From a virus, in IMG/VR virus record IMGVR_UViG_3300027721_000051, positions 1 to 31,690 of that record: DNA of 31,690 bases. The stretch is one strand, 5' to 3'. The position numbers and the translations under genes are program-made. Of the stretch, positions 1-8,306 are shown piece by piece. A model generated the notes under the pieces. It did not search any database, was not told the origin of the DNA, and saw only the letters and a list, made by a program, of their open reading frames with translations. Each line of letters opens with the position of its first letter. Positions within the stretch are counted from its first letter, which is position 1.

Positions 1-378
1 ATGTATAATCATTGTTCTTACAGTGGTGGCACTTATACTGCTTTAGTGCAAAGTATAATTACAGATTATTGTGACACCGCAAGAACTGTCGGAAATTGGA
101 CTGAAACAAGCATTGCGACCAGAGCAAATTTAATTTATAAAGATAATGATGTTACTGCATTACGATCAAATTCTTGTGATCCAATTGATGCTGCTCTTGT
201 ATTAGCCGCTAAAGATAAATTGGATATTGCGAAAATTAAATCAGCAGGAGCTATAATGTATTTTCATACAGTTACGGATGATGATTTAGCATTGATATTG
301 GAAATAGTTGATTACGCTATTGCAGAAGGATTTGATATTTGTACCATAGATGAATTACATACTAAAATGACCACTTAA
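1..378 (+). CDS. C-terminal part of a polysaccharide-deacetylase-like protein (cut by window edge)
   Basis: The reading frame is open from base 1, so the ATG there is probably an internal Met and the 125 residues seen are only the C-terminal part. The pattern resembles the end of NodB-type polysaccharide deacetylases: a YSGG turn near residue 7-10 followed by a helix and an ART segment (cf. family YPGG...AR), then GAIMYFHTVTDDD near residue 82-94, and a terminal helix ending in a TIDEL-like motif, as in families that end 'H......l..ild.a...G..i.Tldel'. Such domains in phages usually sit in tail or fibre proteins and modify host surface glycans. The metal-binding motifs would lie mostly upstream, outside the window, so activity cannot be judged. 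Position next to fibre-like genes fits a receptor-binding or capsule-acting role. The family call is moderately sure; the role is inferred. Confidence 0.5.
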   Translation: MYNHCSYSGGTYTALVQSIITDYCDTARTVGNWTETSIATRANLIYKDNDVTALRSNSCDPIDAALVLAAKDKLDIAKIKSAGAIMYFHTVTDDDLALILEIVDYAIAEGFDICTIDELHTKMTT

Positions 379-418
379 TGTCATCGGTGTCAGACAACAC
401 GAAAATAAATGAAATGAA

Positions 419-811
419 ATGATTTTACTTTACGCAATATTAGCAATCCTTATTCAGCCGATTCTTGAAGCGGTGCAGAACGCTTATAAGCCTGAATGGA
501 ATCCAGTGGTAAGGAAACTTAATCCTGTGATAAGGTTGGCTATTGCTTCCTTATGGTTTTTTGCGGTTGCAATCCCGTTTGATGATTATTATGTGCCGAT
601 TTGGAAATTAATAACGGGGTATGTCTTTGTCGCTTTTATGATTTATGATATTATTTGGAATTTAACGTCAATAATCTGTGGCAAGAAAATAAGTATTTGG
701 TACTACGGAGATACAAAATGGTATGACAGGGTAATGACACAGCTTGCGGAGTGGGGTTGGATGATGAAGGCAATTTTAGGGATAGTAGGGATAATACATT
801 TGTGGGGATGA
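419..811 (+). CDS. small multi-pass membrane protein, possibly holin-like
   Basis: A 130-residue protein with about four hydrophobic segments (roughly residues 1-18, 37-55, 60-86 and 113-129). It has a short aromatic loop, W-Y-Y-G-D-T-K-W-Y-D, between the third and fourth. No family is recognised with certainty. Size and topology would suit a holin or another envelope-acting phage protein, but no lysozyme or amidase gene is seen beside it, so lysis is only a guess. The start is the third of three overlapping ATGs (409, 414, 419); only 419 is in this frame. Codon use is noticeably less AT-rich (GCG, CCG, GTG, CTT are frequent) than in the genes downstream, which suggests separate ancestry. It ends with TGA, unlike the TAA or TAG used by all other intact genes here. 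Confidence 0.7.
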   Translation: MILLYAILAILIQPILEAVQNAYKPEWNPVVRKLNPVIRLAIASLWFFAVAIPFDDYYVPIWKLITGYVFVAFMIYDIIWNLTSIICGKKISIWYYGDTKWYDRVMTQLAEWGWMMKAILGIVGIIHLWG

Positions 812-861
812 GTGAGATTTAAAATAATGGGGATATGACAGTAGATAAAAGAGAGTAGGTG

Positions 862-927
862 ATGGTTCCTATCTGGCTGATAAGTGTGATTGTTAGTTTG
901 GTTATTAGGATGGGAAAATGGAATTAA
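862..927 (+). CDS. possible 21-residue hydrophobic mini-protein
   Basis: The 148-base gap between 811 and 960 holds a tiny ORF starting ATG at 862. It encodes a short peptide, M-V-P-I-W-L-I-S-V-I-V-S-L-V-I then a basic tail R-M-G-K-W-N, i.e. one membrane-spanning stretch followed by positive charges. A GAGAGTAGGTG purine-rich stretch sits immediately upstream. A 7-codon ORF (ATG at 835) ends at TAG 856-858 in the same frame, so reading through that TAG would give a 30-residue peptide, MTVDKRE-x-VMVPIWL and onward. Phages do make peptides this short, often for lysis or superinfection control, but at this length chance cannot be excluded. Nothing else is seen in the gap. Confidence 0.3.
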   Translation: MVPIWLISVIVSLVIRMGKWN

Positions 928-959
928 AAGAGTAAAAACTTATTTAAAAATAAATAGAA

Positions 960-1226
960 ATGAATGTAACTAAAGTTAAAGGAGATTATACAATAACTGA
1001 AGATACTCCTCTTGTTGTATGTGATTCAAGTGTTGCATTAGCTGTTACCTTAAAATCAGCATCAGGTAAACAAGATGTATTTTATATTAAAAATATAGGA
1101 TCTGCTGATGTAACAGTAACTGCAACTCTTCCAGACTTAATAGATGGAGCAGCTACTAAAACACTTGCTCAATATGAATCTTGCTTATTACTTGATTTGA
1201 GTGTAAATACTTGGATGGTGATTTAA
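960..1226 (+). CDS. small beta-rich fibre/decoration module, copy 1 of 3
   Basis: An 88-residue protein made almost only of short beta-strand-like stretches. Its signature is FYIKNIG..DVTVT followed by D.IDGA.T..L.QYES..L.D....W.VI, a pattern common in trimeric phage fibre tips, head fibres and stalk-attached domains, where it repeats as a small beta-sandwich. It has no signal peptide or membrane segment. It is the first of three tandem related genes (960-1853), and its stop lies two bases before the next gene's preferred start. An AT-rich leader without a clear Shine-Dalgarno precedes it, as is usual in Bacteroidota. The likely role is as a capsid- or tail-attached decoration or an adhesin subunit, perhaps assembling with its paralogues. 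The relation to fibre domains is from motif reading; the exact location in the virion is unknown. Confidence 0.7.
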   Translation: MNVTKVKGDYTITEDTPLVVCDSSVALAVTLKSASGKQDVFYIKNIGSADVTVTATLPDLIDGAATKTLAQYESCLLLDLSVNTWMVI

Positions 1227-1228
1227 CT

Positions 1229-1513
1229 ATGAGAATTATTGATGTAACTCAGACTGTAGATGTAACAGGAATAAATGAATTATTAGTATGTAATTCTGCT
1301 AATCCTATAGCAGTAAATCTTCTTAGATCTGCTACAGGCACACATGGAGGTTACTATATTAAAAATATAGGAGTAGGAGATGTTACAGTAACTCCTCAAC
1401 AAAATGATACAATAGACGGAGCAGGAACAATAGTTGTTTCACAGTATAGTTCTATAAACATAATAGACTATAAAGAAACAATTTGGTTGATAATCTCACA
1501 TAGTCATGTATAG
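1229..1513 (+). CDS. small beta-rich fibre/decoration module, copy 2 of 3
   Basis: A 94-residue paralogue of the preceding gene, sharing LLVCNSAN.IAV.L, YYIKNIGVGDVTVT, D.IDGAGT and QYSS...ID....IWLI. The ATG at 1229 is preferred: it follows the upstream stop by two bases and begins directly at the conserved strand. An in-frame ATG at 1211 would add six residues and overlap the previous gene by 16 bases. The gene ends with TAG at 1511-1513, directly followed in frame by TAA. The next gene starts at 1506 inside its last codons, so the three are almost certainly translated from one message. Copies 1 and 2 are clearly closer to each other than to copy 3. Function is presumed to match copy 1. Confidence 0.7.
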   Translation: MRIIDVTQTVDVTGINELLVCNSANPIAVNLLRSATGTHGGYYIKNIGVGDVTVTPQQNDTIDGAGTIVVSQYSSINIIDYKETIWLIISHSHV

Positions 1514-1853
1514 TAAAGATGATTTAGATGTAAATAAAGTAAGAATATTATATTCTGACAGTGTTCTTTATTTAGGAGATTCAATAGTTATATCTAAAGC
1601 AACGTCTGATATATCTCTTAAATTTTTTGGAGCTACAGGATCAAGAAACACTTATATGATTAAAAATACTAGTGATTCTATATTGACAATATTGTTTGAT
1701 GCAGAAGATACTTTAGATGATGATATAACTTATATTGATATATTTCCTTATGAGTCTTATTTAATTACGGATTATTCTCCCCATCATTGGATAATGCTAG
1801 ACTTTCATATTTTGTGGTTTTTTGGAGGCTTTCCTCCTATTGTTAAATATTAA
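1506..1853 (+). CDS. diverged beta-rich fibre/decoration module, copy 3 of 3, with an extra C-terminal tail
   Basis: A 115-residue protein that keeps the skeleton of copies 1 and 2 (L.LGDSI.IS, YMIKNTSDS..TI.FDAED, PYES.LITDYS..HWIML) but has lost the glycines of the IDGA turn, which here reads L-D-D-D. It adds about 20 aromatic and hydrophobic residues at the C-terminus (ending WFFGGFPPIVKY) that the other copies lack. It overlaps copy 2 by 8 bases. The divergence plus new tail suggest a specialised role, for example an attachment point or the terminal member of a hetero-oligomer. This is inference; only the homology to the neighbours can be read directly. Confidence 0.65.
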   Translation: MYSKDDLDVNKVRILYSDSVLYLGDSIVISKATSDISLKFFGATGSRNTYMIKNTSDSILTILFDAEDTLDDDITYIDIFPYESYLITDYSPHHWIMLDFHILWFFGGFPPIVKY

Positions 1854-1856
1854 TAT

Positions 1857-2585
1857 ATGAAGACAACTTCACTTAACGAATTAGTATATGAGCTTCTTGA
1901 ATTAAGAAGGTCTTATCTAAAAGAAACAGATCCAATACCTAAGAGATTGGTAATTGATTGGATACAAAGCCAAAGAGCCCGGCTATTAGATCAAAAAGGT
2001 AAGAAACCGATGTCATCTATTGATGATCATTTTATTCAAGATCTTGGAGCAGTTCCTATGGAAAAATATCTATCTAACATAGTTGATCCTCAAATAAAAA
2101 ACTATGATTATATGTATAGGACTTCTATAGATATTCCTAGAACTATAGAATCTTATGATGGTATTGGAATGTTTAGTAGAATTGGGCCTGTAGATAGATT
2201 ATCAGATCATTATCAAATAACATCATATAATAAAGCATTAGCTTTAGGATATGGAAAATTTAATTATAATTCTATATATGCTTTTGTATTAGGAGATAGG
2301 GTATATCTTACCAGTAATGGAGGTTTACATTTTACAGTAAATTACTTAGATATAAGAGGAGTATTTCAAGATCCTATAGCAGCTGCTTTAATAAAAGATC
2401 CTAACTGGACTTATAATGATGATTATCCTATTAATAAAGAAATGATAGATCAGTTAAAAGTATTAATTATAAAAGAGAAGTTTGGATTAACATTAATTCA
2501 AGCAGACGATAAAACAGATAATAAAGAAGATGATCCAACAGGAGCAAATGACCTTCAAAAGAGGGCAACGCAAAGTACTAGCTAA
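1857..2585 (+). CDS. structural protein, candidate portal-proximal tail ring/adaptor
   Basis: A 242-residue soluble protein. The first about 50 residues form helices ending in a conserved-looking VIDWIQSQRARLLDQKGK stretch, of the kind seen at the start of head-tail connector and tail ring proteins in crAss-like and other Bacteroidota phages. A mixed alpha/beta middle follows, and a strongly charged, likely disordered tail (about residues 215-242, rich in D, K and E). It lies three bases after the third beta-module gene and overlaps the next gene, marking a cotranslated structural block that leads directly into the muzzle gene. By position it matches one of the ring proteins between portal and muzzle described for crassviruses; which ring cannot be said from sequence alone. 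Confidence 0.55.
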   Translation: MKTTSLNELVYELLELRRSYLKETDPIPKRLVIDWIQSQRARLLDQKGKKPMSSIDDHFIQDLGAVPMEKYLSNIVDPQIKNYDYMYRTSIDIPRTIESYDGIGMFSRIGPVDRLSDHYQITSYNKALALGYGKFNYNSIYAFVLGDRVYLTSNGGLHFTVNYLDIRGVFQDPIAAALIKDPNWTYNDDYPINKEMIDQLKVLIIKEKFGLTLIQADDKTDNKEDDPTGANDLQKRATQSTS

Positions 2586-3078
2586 TTATAAATTTGACGA
2601 TATATATAAGTTTTACAAAGAACTTAATGGTAAGAAAGCATTACCAAAAAAAGTAGTAAGACAGATATATAAAAAATTATTTCCTACAATAGTAAAGATG
2701 ATGGTATTTGATGCATTCGATTTTAGAATGCCATCAAGATTAGGGTATATCAGAGTTAAGAAAAAACTTATAGAACCAAAACTAGACGAGAAAGGTAATT
2801 TAGATGCCAGAAGATTATCTGTAGATTGGAAGAAAACTACAAAACTCTGGAATAAATTATATCCAGAAAAAACTAAAGAAGAGATTAAAGCTATTAAGAA
2901 TAAACCTTTAGTAAGGGAATTAAACGAAGATTACAACGGATACAGAGTAACATGGTATTGGGACAAAACAACTTGTAATATCAAAAATCAGGCTGCATAT
3001 TATATTGATATTACAAGAGATAATGATAGAATATTAAGTAGAGGCGTTAGAATGAATAATTTAAATTTTTACGGATAA
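2548..3078 (+). CDS. structural protein, candidate tail ring component
   Basis: A basic protein of 176 residues from the start chosen here. The ATG at 2548 is preferred because a GGAG sits 4 bases upstream (2541-2544). An in-frame ATG at 2530 would add six residues (MIQQEQ) and deepen the overlap with the upstream gene from 38 to 56 bases. The N-terminal half is helical and lysine-rich (KFDDIYKFYKELNGKKALPKKVV), with a strand-rich centre (RMPSRLGYIRVKKKLIEP) and a C-terminal beta stretch (YRVTWYWDKTTCNIKNQAAYYIDITR). The stop shares a base with the next start (TAATG). No enzyme motif is present. The gene order in crAss-like phages points to a small ring or completion protein of the portal-tail assembly; that assignment is by context. 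Confidence 0.5.
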   Translation: MTFKRGQRKVLANYKFDDIYKFYKELNGKKALPKKVVRQIYKKLFPTIVKMMVFDAFDFRMPSRLGYIRVKKKLIEPKLDEKGNLDARRLSVDWKKTTKLWNKLYPEKTKEEIKAIKNKPLVRELNEDYNGYRVTWYWDKTTCNIKNQAAYYIDITRDNDRILSRGVRMNNLNFYG

Positions 3079-3860
3079 TGTTAAGTGGAAGAACGGTGTC
3101 TGTTGACATGATTATAGAAACTCTTTATAGAGACTATGGATTTGAAACCATAAATAAATCAGAGGTAGTAGAATGGATCTGGACTTCTATGGCTATCATT
3201 GGAACTCCTTATCCATACGAAGATAAATCAAAAGAACTTACTATTGTAGATTTTAGAGCATCTTTACCTTTAGACTTGTATAGTATAAATATGGTTAGGG
3301 AAAAAACTACTGGAACTCCTTTAAGAGAAATGACAGATCTTATGAACAAATTTGGAGACACTGCTTATGAAGGAGTAACTGAAGTTATTGCTGACTATGA
3401 ACCGGCATATCCTTATCTAAGTGATATGGAAAATGAAGTAGAATATTATAATACCATAATAGGGCCAGATACAACATCTGAATATTATACTTATAAAACA
3501 CAAGGTAATTTTATGTATTTTGGTATGGAGACAGGAACTGTAGAAATGCAATATAAAGCTATTCCTATAGATATAGTAACTGGAATGCCTACTATACCAG
3601 ATGATGCAAAATATATTAGAGGAGTAGTTAGTTTCATAGGAGAACGGTTGGCTTTTAGACTTATGTTAAAAGATATGTTATCAGAACGTAAGTATGAAAT
3701 AATCAGACAAGATTATTTATTTAATGTAGGAGCAGCTAAATCGTCTTGTGTGATGCCAGATCCAAGTAGAATGGAGACTCTTATTAACAGGTGGAAATCT
3801 ACATATCTAGGCTCTGAACATTTTGACACTAACTATAAACACCTTGGTTCTAGAGAGTAG
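3078..3860 (+). CDS. candidate tail adaptor (gatekeeper-like, T7 gp11 / P22 gp4 position)
   Basis: A 260-residue protein with an N-terminal helical part (SVDMIIETLYRDYGFETINKSEVVEWIWTSMAIIG) typical of head-tail adaptors that dock on the portal. A strand-rich centre follows (LTIVDFRASLPLDLYSINMV), with conserved-looking YYTYKTQGNFMYFG.ETG.VEMQYKAIP, and a helical C-terminal region with VSFIGERLAFRLMLKDML. The 'G...F..E.G.V...Y...P.D..G.P.IPD' pattern is common to ring and adaptor proteins of short-tailed phages, including crAss-like ones. It starts on the upstream stop (TAATG) and ends at TAG eight bases before the muzzle gene, inside that gene's ribosome binding site. It likely bridges portal and muzzle. 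The family-level call is fairly sure; the precise ring number is not. Confidence 0.6.
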   Translation: MLSGRTVSVDMIIETLYRDYGFETINKSEVVEWIWTSMAIIGTPYPYEDKSKELTIVDFRASLPLDLYSINMVREKTTGTPLREMTDLMNKFGDTAYEGVTEVIADYEPAYPYLSDMENEVEYYNTIIGPDTTSEYYTYKTQGNFMYFGMETGTVEMQYKAIPIDIVTGMPTIPDDAKYIRGVVSFIGERLAFRLMLKDMLSERKYEIIRQDYLFNVGAAKSSCVMPDPSRMETLINRWKSTYLGSEHFDTNYKHLGSRE

Positions 3861-3864
3861 GAGG
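3859..3864 (+). promoter_or_regulatory. strong Shine-Dalgarno for the muzzle gene
   Basis: AGGAGG overlaps the TAG stop of the preceding gene. It lies 4 bases before the ATG at 3869 and 10 bases before the in-frame ATG at 3875, so either start (MEMPK or MPK) could be used. Most genes in this window show no clear Shine-Dalgarno, as expected for Bacteroidota, so this perfect one stands out and may raise muzzle yield. Confidence 0.55.
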
Positions 3865-3868
3865 TTTT

Positions 3869-6800
3869 ATGGAGATGCCTAAGTTAACTAACAGTTTTAA
3901 AGGAGGTATGAATAAGGATATTTCTCCTAATGAATATCCTAATACCTGTTATTTCAATGCAGAAAACTTTAGAGTAATAGTAGATAATGGAGATGGATTA
4001 AGTTCTGCCTCTCTTGCTAGTCCTAAAGGTAATATAGTAAGTTTTACCTTACCTGTTGATCATGTTTATTTAGGGTCTACTGTATTAAGAGAAAAACTTA
4101 TATTACTTACTAAAGATACATCTGTAGGTATTACTTTACCCGATAAAATATACGTACTTACACTATCAGATGTTCTTGTAGGATCATATATAATAACAGG
4201 AGCTGATCTTATCTATGAACAAGATCTTGGATTTGATATTAATTATCCTATTAAGGTAGTAGGTAACTATGAGAATGCAGAAGTCCAGAAAATATATTGG
4301 GTTGATGGTCTTAATCCACTAAAACATCTTAATATAGTAAGTAGTGCTTTTAATGATTTGAGTATTCTAAGTCCTGAATTGTTAAATATATTACCTAATC
4401 ATACTTACGGATCATATACTCTTACAGAACTATCTGGTGGTCATTTAAAAGCAGGTAGAATACAATACTCCTATCAACTATATTCAGTATCAGGAACTGA
4501 AACTATGTTTGCTCCTCCTAGTAAGTTATATAATCTTACATCTTCTGATATAAGTGATGGAATAGATTTTGAAGGAGAAGAGATTGAAACTGAGATTAAC
4601 AAATCAATAAGAGTTACAATAGACTTAGATGCAGATGTAACTTCTACATTTAATAGAATAAGGTTAGTAGCATTGGAATATGAAACTTATGGAGATGTTC
4701 CTACTGTCAGAGTAATAGCTGAATTAGAATTAGGAACTAACTCTATATCTTTTATAGACTCAGGTAATACTATAGGAGAGTTCATTCTAGAAGAGTTTCA
4801 ACAAATTAGAAATGAAATTACTCCTACTACTATAGAGACAAAAAATAATTATTTATTTGCTGCTAATATAAGTCAGGAATTCTTTGATATTGATGACCTT
4901 GTAAAAGAAATTACAAGCGATGATAACTCTTTTTTAGATACAAGAGTATATCGTTGGAGATATGTAGAATCTGGTTTTGGGGAAGGTTCTGGATCTCAGA
5001 TCTTAAATGATAATACAGATCCTGGAGCAATTTTAAACACTCCTGGATATCTTGCAGGAGGAACAATACCTACCAATTCTTTTGATACTACAATTTTTCA
5101 AGCTACTAATACTACTTGGAGATTAAGAGTTACCATACGTCCTGATCTTCATGCCGCTGCTCAAGTACCAGTAAGAACTGTTACTGGAATATCTTCCATT
5201 AACGGTATCTGGTGTTATGTAAGATTAAGAACTACAAGCACTGGAATGTGGGATGAACATGCTTTTATGCTAGACTTAAGAACAGCATATATAGAAGAGT
5301 ATAACTCTACTTCTAATTTTGTAAGTATAAGAGGTACAGATTACTTTGGAATAAAACCTCAAGATCTTACGCCTCCTTGGAGCTCTACGGCTTATAGTGT
5401 TGATGCTGTTACTCAATTTAGTTATACATATACATATACATATCCTTTAGCATTAGGAACTTCTAATTTTGAATCTACTATAAATAAAGTAAATTTATTA
5501 GGAGAGTCTCCAGGGGTTTGGTCTGAGATCGTAATAGATGATGGCTCTAGTGCTCCTTCTTATGACTCTGTTCCTGAAAAACATGACTGTATAAATACAT
5601 ATAATAATATATCAAATGATAGCAATGTAAATCATTTGTATAAATATAAATATGGAGCTTCAGATCCTCCAATAGTAACAGATTTAGGAGGTACAGGTCA
5701 GTTCATTTCTTATGAGTTTATTACTCATACTATGGAAGACGTAGCTACACGAAGAACTCTGGCTGGTTCTGCTACTAATAATTATTTATTAGATTCTTTA
5801 GTTCTTACACAAAGCTATGCTAATCCACAAACAGTAATGGATTATACTAGTTATCAAAGAAACGAAGTATACAGATTTGCTATTGTATTTTATGATCTTA
5901 AAGGTAGACCATCTTTCTCTAAATGGATTGCAGATGTCAGATTTCCCGATATAAATGAATATTTATCAGATGGACGATATAGTGATGCTTTTAATTTTAC
6001 TTCATTAGATGCTACTAATCCTGACGAAGTTATGAACGGAGTTGCTCTTGGCATTAAATTCATTATTAATTGGGCAAGCATTGATTCTACCTATCCTGGA
6101 TTATTAGAACAACTATCTGGGTTTCAAATAGTAAGAACTCCCAGAACCGAATTGGATTGTACTATTAAAGCACAAGGTCTTATAGTTCCTACACATATAG
6201 TAACAACTGATTCTGATCCTGAGTTAAAAGAAGGAAATTACAGTTCTTATAATATTACTTCTGCAGGAGATTATGAGGTGGGTGTAGTTACTCAGATAAC
6301 AGATGTTACTGGTACTAACTCTACTTTAGATGATGAGTTAGTTGAATTACTAAGTCCAGAATTAGTTATTAATAAAGATTTAAGTATAGATACCAGTAAT
6401 GATTTTTTAGAAGCTATTGGACATATAAGTAATATTACAGCAGATAGAATAGTAATACCTGTGGTGGATCAAAAATCTTATACGGTAACTTCAACAACAA
6501 TAACGTCGTTTGAAAGAGATCCTAATGATTTAACTTCTGATTTTAGACAAACAATTGACGATGCTATAATATCTTTCCCGGAAGCTAAAGTTCCTACTAC
6601 AAGAGCTATTGGAGGAACATTCTATACACCAAGAGGTTATGACGATGATCTAGCCGGTAGTAATCCAGAAATGACTTATAAAGGAACATCTTTAGTAGCT
6701 AAACTAGATGCTCCTTTTGTAAGTGTTACTCCTGCAGATTATATAGCCGGAGATGAACAAGCTATATACGGCAGATATAGAAAACCTTTAGGATATTCTA

Positions 6801-8287
6801 TTTATGGCGGAGCTACTTATACTGAAAGATCATATTCAAAATATATTGATGTTAGTGGTTTTAGTGAAATAACTAATGTAATAACTTCCTATGATTTATA
6901 TAATGGAGATACTTATATCGTTCCTTTTAATTTTCTAAAATTATTTTATGATTATAAAGCAGAATATGCTGAAGATGATGGAGAAAATTCAGGACAAGTT
7001 CTTGTGGCTTTTCCTACTGAGAGTAGAATTAATCTACATTATAAGTTAGATAATATCCCAAAATATTTTACTATCCCAGAATTAACTCCAGAATATTATC
7101 TAGCAGAACAATATTCTATAGGGATTTCACAATATCCTAATGGATATCCAAATATAAATGATTTATACAGATATAATTCTGCTTACTCTGCTATAGATAT
7201 GAGTAAAGTATTTTCTCCTAAGCCATTTGACTACAGGAGTGTTACCCTTAATGATGTTATGGTTACTTCAAGTGAAAAGAAATATAATGGAGAATACTCT
7301 GATTCATGGCTTAAATTTAAGTTTAATAATTACTTAGAGTTAGAAGGAGAATACGGAGCTATAACAAGATTAATTAATAACAATGAAAGACTTGTAGCAT
7401 TTCAACCCAGGGCTATCGCAGTGTTATCAGTATTAGAGAGAGAACTGGTAGAGACTAATAATGTAGCTAATCTTGCTGTAGGTTCTGGAGGAATATTAAG
7501 CAGATATGATTATATAACAAAAATGGCGGGTACTAGTCTGTATTATGCAATAGTAAATACAGAAAGCGGATTATATTTCTACGACGATAAGAATATAATA
7601 GTATATCGCATTCTAGAGGGTTTAGAGCCTATTTCAGACACGAAAGGTATGAAGTCATACTTTGAGTCTAATCCTTATTCATCATTGATTGCAGCTTACG
7701 ACAGAGCTAATAGAGAGGTTGTTTTTAGTCCTAATGCTTCATACACTAATCCTACTATTTGTTTTTCTGGTTATATAGATGCTTTTAGTAGTTTTTATTC
7801 TTGGAATAGTGGTGCAGATTATGTAACTGATTTTATTACTTTTGATAAGTACTTATTATCATCGCTTGATAGAAGAACGTTCTACTTACATAATGTAGGA
7901 AATTATAATGAGTTTTATGGTGAAGATAAGGCAAGTTCTTTAACTTTAATATCCAATCCACTTAAGAATAATGTAGTTACTTTTCATACCGTAGATTGGC
8001 TTACTGACCTTACTATATCAGGTGTTGATGATCTTACTCATACCTTTGATACTCTACAAATAACTAATACTCATCAAGATACTGGTAATATGATTTTATC
8101 TGCAAGAGATGATTTACGAAGAAGATTTCGTAAGTGGAGATTAAATACTTTTAGAGATGTTGATGATGAAGGAAGGATTAGAGATTCTTGGATTAAATCA
8201 CACTTTACTTGGTCACAAGATGTTAACAATAAAAAATTAATAGTACATCCAATTGATTTCTATTACTTACCTACAAAGATTCGATAG
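3869..8287 (+). CDS. muzzle / nozzle tail protein (crassvirus muzzle, T7 gp12-like)
   Basis: A 1,472-residue, mostly beta-rich protein. Its N-terminus (KLTNSFKGGMNKDISPNEYP then YFNAENFRV) matches the start shared by nozzle proteins of short-tailed phages and crAss muzzle proteins: a glycine turn, a D-x-x-x-x-x-Y-P segment, then N.R. Further inside are repeated strand pairs of the type seen in beta-propellers (IRVTIDLDADVTSTFNRIRL, VYRWRYVESGF, YRFAIVFYDLKGRPSFSKW). Near the C-terminus are YYAIVNTESGLYFYDDKNIIVYR and AYDRANREVVFSPNASY, which look like propeller blades. The last residues are a WRLNTFRD...SHFTWSQD...PIDFYYLPTKIR cap. In crassviruses the muzzle closes the tail end and must open for ejection of cargo proteins and DNA. 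The gene ends in TAG. Muzzle identity rests on the N-terminal pattern, length and position. Confidence 0.75.
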   Translation: MEMPKLTNSFKGGMNKDISPNEYPNTCYFNAENFRVIVDNGDGLSSASLASPKGNIVSFTLPVDHVYLGSTVLREKLILLTKDTSVGITLPDKIYVLTLSDVLVGSYIITGADLIYEQDLGFDINYPIKVVGNYENAEVQKIYWVDGLNPLKHLNIVSSAFNDLSILSPELLNILPNHTYGSYTLTELSGGHLKAGRIQYSYQLYSVSGTETMFAPPSKLYNLTSSDISDGIDFEGEEIETEINKSIRVTIDLDADVTSTFNRIRLVALEYETYGDVPTVRVIAELELGTNSISFIDSGNTIGEFILEEFQQIRNEITPTTIETKNNYLFAANISQEFFDIDDLVKEITSDDNSFLDTRVYRWRYVESGFGEGSGSQILNDNTDPGAILNTPGYLAGGTIPTNSFDTTIFQATNTTWRLRVTIRPDLHAAAQVPVRTVTGISSINGIWCYVRLRTTSTGMWDEHAFMLDLRTAYIEEYNSTSNFVSIRGTDYFGIKPQDLTPPWSSTAYSVDAVTQFSYTYTYTYPLALGTSNFESTINKVNLLGESPGVWSEIVIDDGSSAPSYDSVPEKHDCINTYNNISNDSNVNHLYKYKYGASDPPIVTDLGGTGQFISYEFITHTMEDVATRRTLAGSATNNYLLDSLVLTQSYANPQTVMDYTSYQRNEVYRFAIVFYDLKGRPSFSKWIADVRFPDINEYLSDGRYSDAFNFTSLDATNPDEVMNGVALGIKFIINWASIDSTYPGLLEQLSGFQIVRTPRTELDCTIKAQGLIVPTHIVTTDSDPELKEGNYSSYNITSAGDYEVGVVTQITDVTGTNSTLDDELVELLSPELVINKDLSIDTSNDFLEAIGHISNITADRIVIPVVDQKSYTVTSTTITSFERDPNDLTSDFRQTIDDAIISFPEAKVPTTRAIGGTFYTPRGYDDDLAGSNPEMTYKGTSLVAKLDAPFVSVTPADYIAGDEQAIYGRYRKPLGYSIYGGATYTERSYSKYIDVSGFSEITNVITSYDLYNGDTYIVPFNFLKLFYDYKAEYAEDDGENSGQVLVAFPTESRINLHYKLDNIPKYFTIPELTPEYYLAEQYSIGISQYPNGYPNINDLYRYNSAYSAIDMSKVFSPKPFDYRSVTLNDVMVTSSEKKYNGEYSDSWLKFKFNNYLELEGEYGAITRLINNNERLVAFQPRAIAVLSVLERELVETNNVANLAVGSGGILSRYDYITKMAGTSLYYAIVNTESGLYFYDDKNIIVYRILEGLEPISDTKGMKSYFESNPYSSLIAAYDRANREVVFSPNASYTNPTICFSGYIDAFSSFYSWNSGADYVTDFITFDKYLLSSLDRRTFYLHNVGNYNEFYGEDKASSLTLISNPLKNNVVTFHTVDWLTDLTISGVDDLTHTFDTLQITNTHQDTGNMILSARDDLRRRFRKWRLNTFRDVDDEGRIRDSWIKSHFTWSQDVNNKKLIVHPIDFYYLPTKIR
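5423..5443 (+). repeat. TATACA microsatellite inside the muzzle gene
   Basis: Three perfect tandem copies of TATACA plus TAT. It encodes alternating Tyr-Thr (SYTYTYTYP), a single extended strand. The repeat length is a multiple of three bases, so copy-number changes would lengthen or shorten the strand without breaking frame. Confidence 0.7.
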
Positions 8288-8306
8288 ATTATTTTTCATA
8301 ATATAT

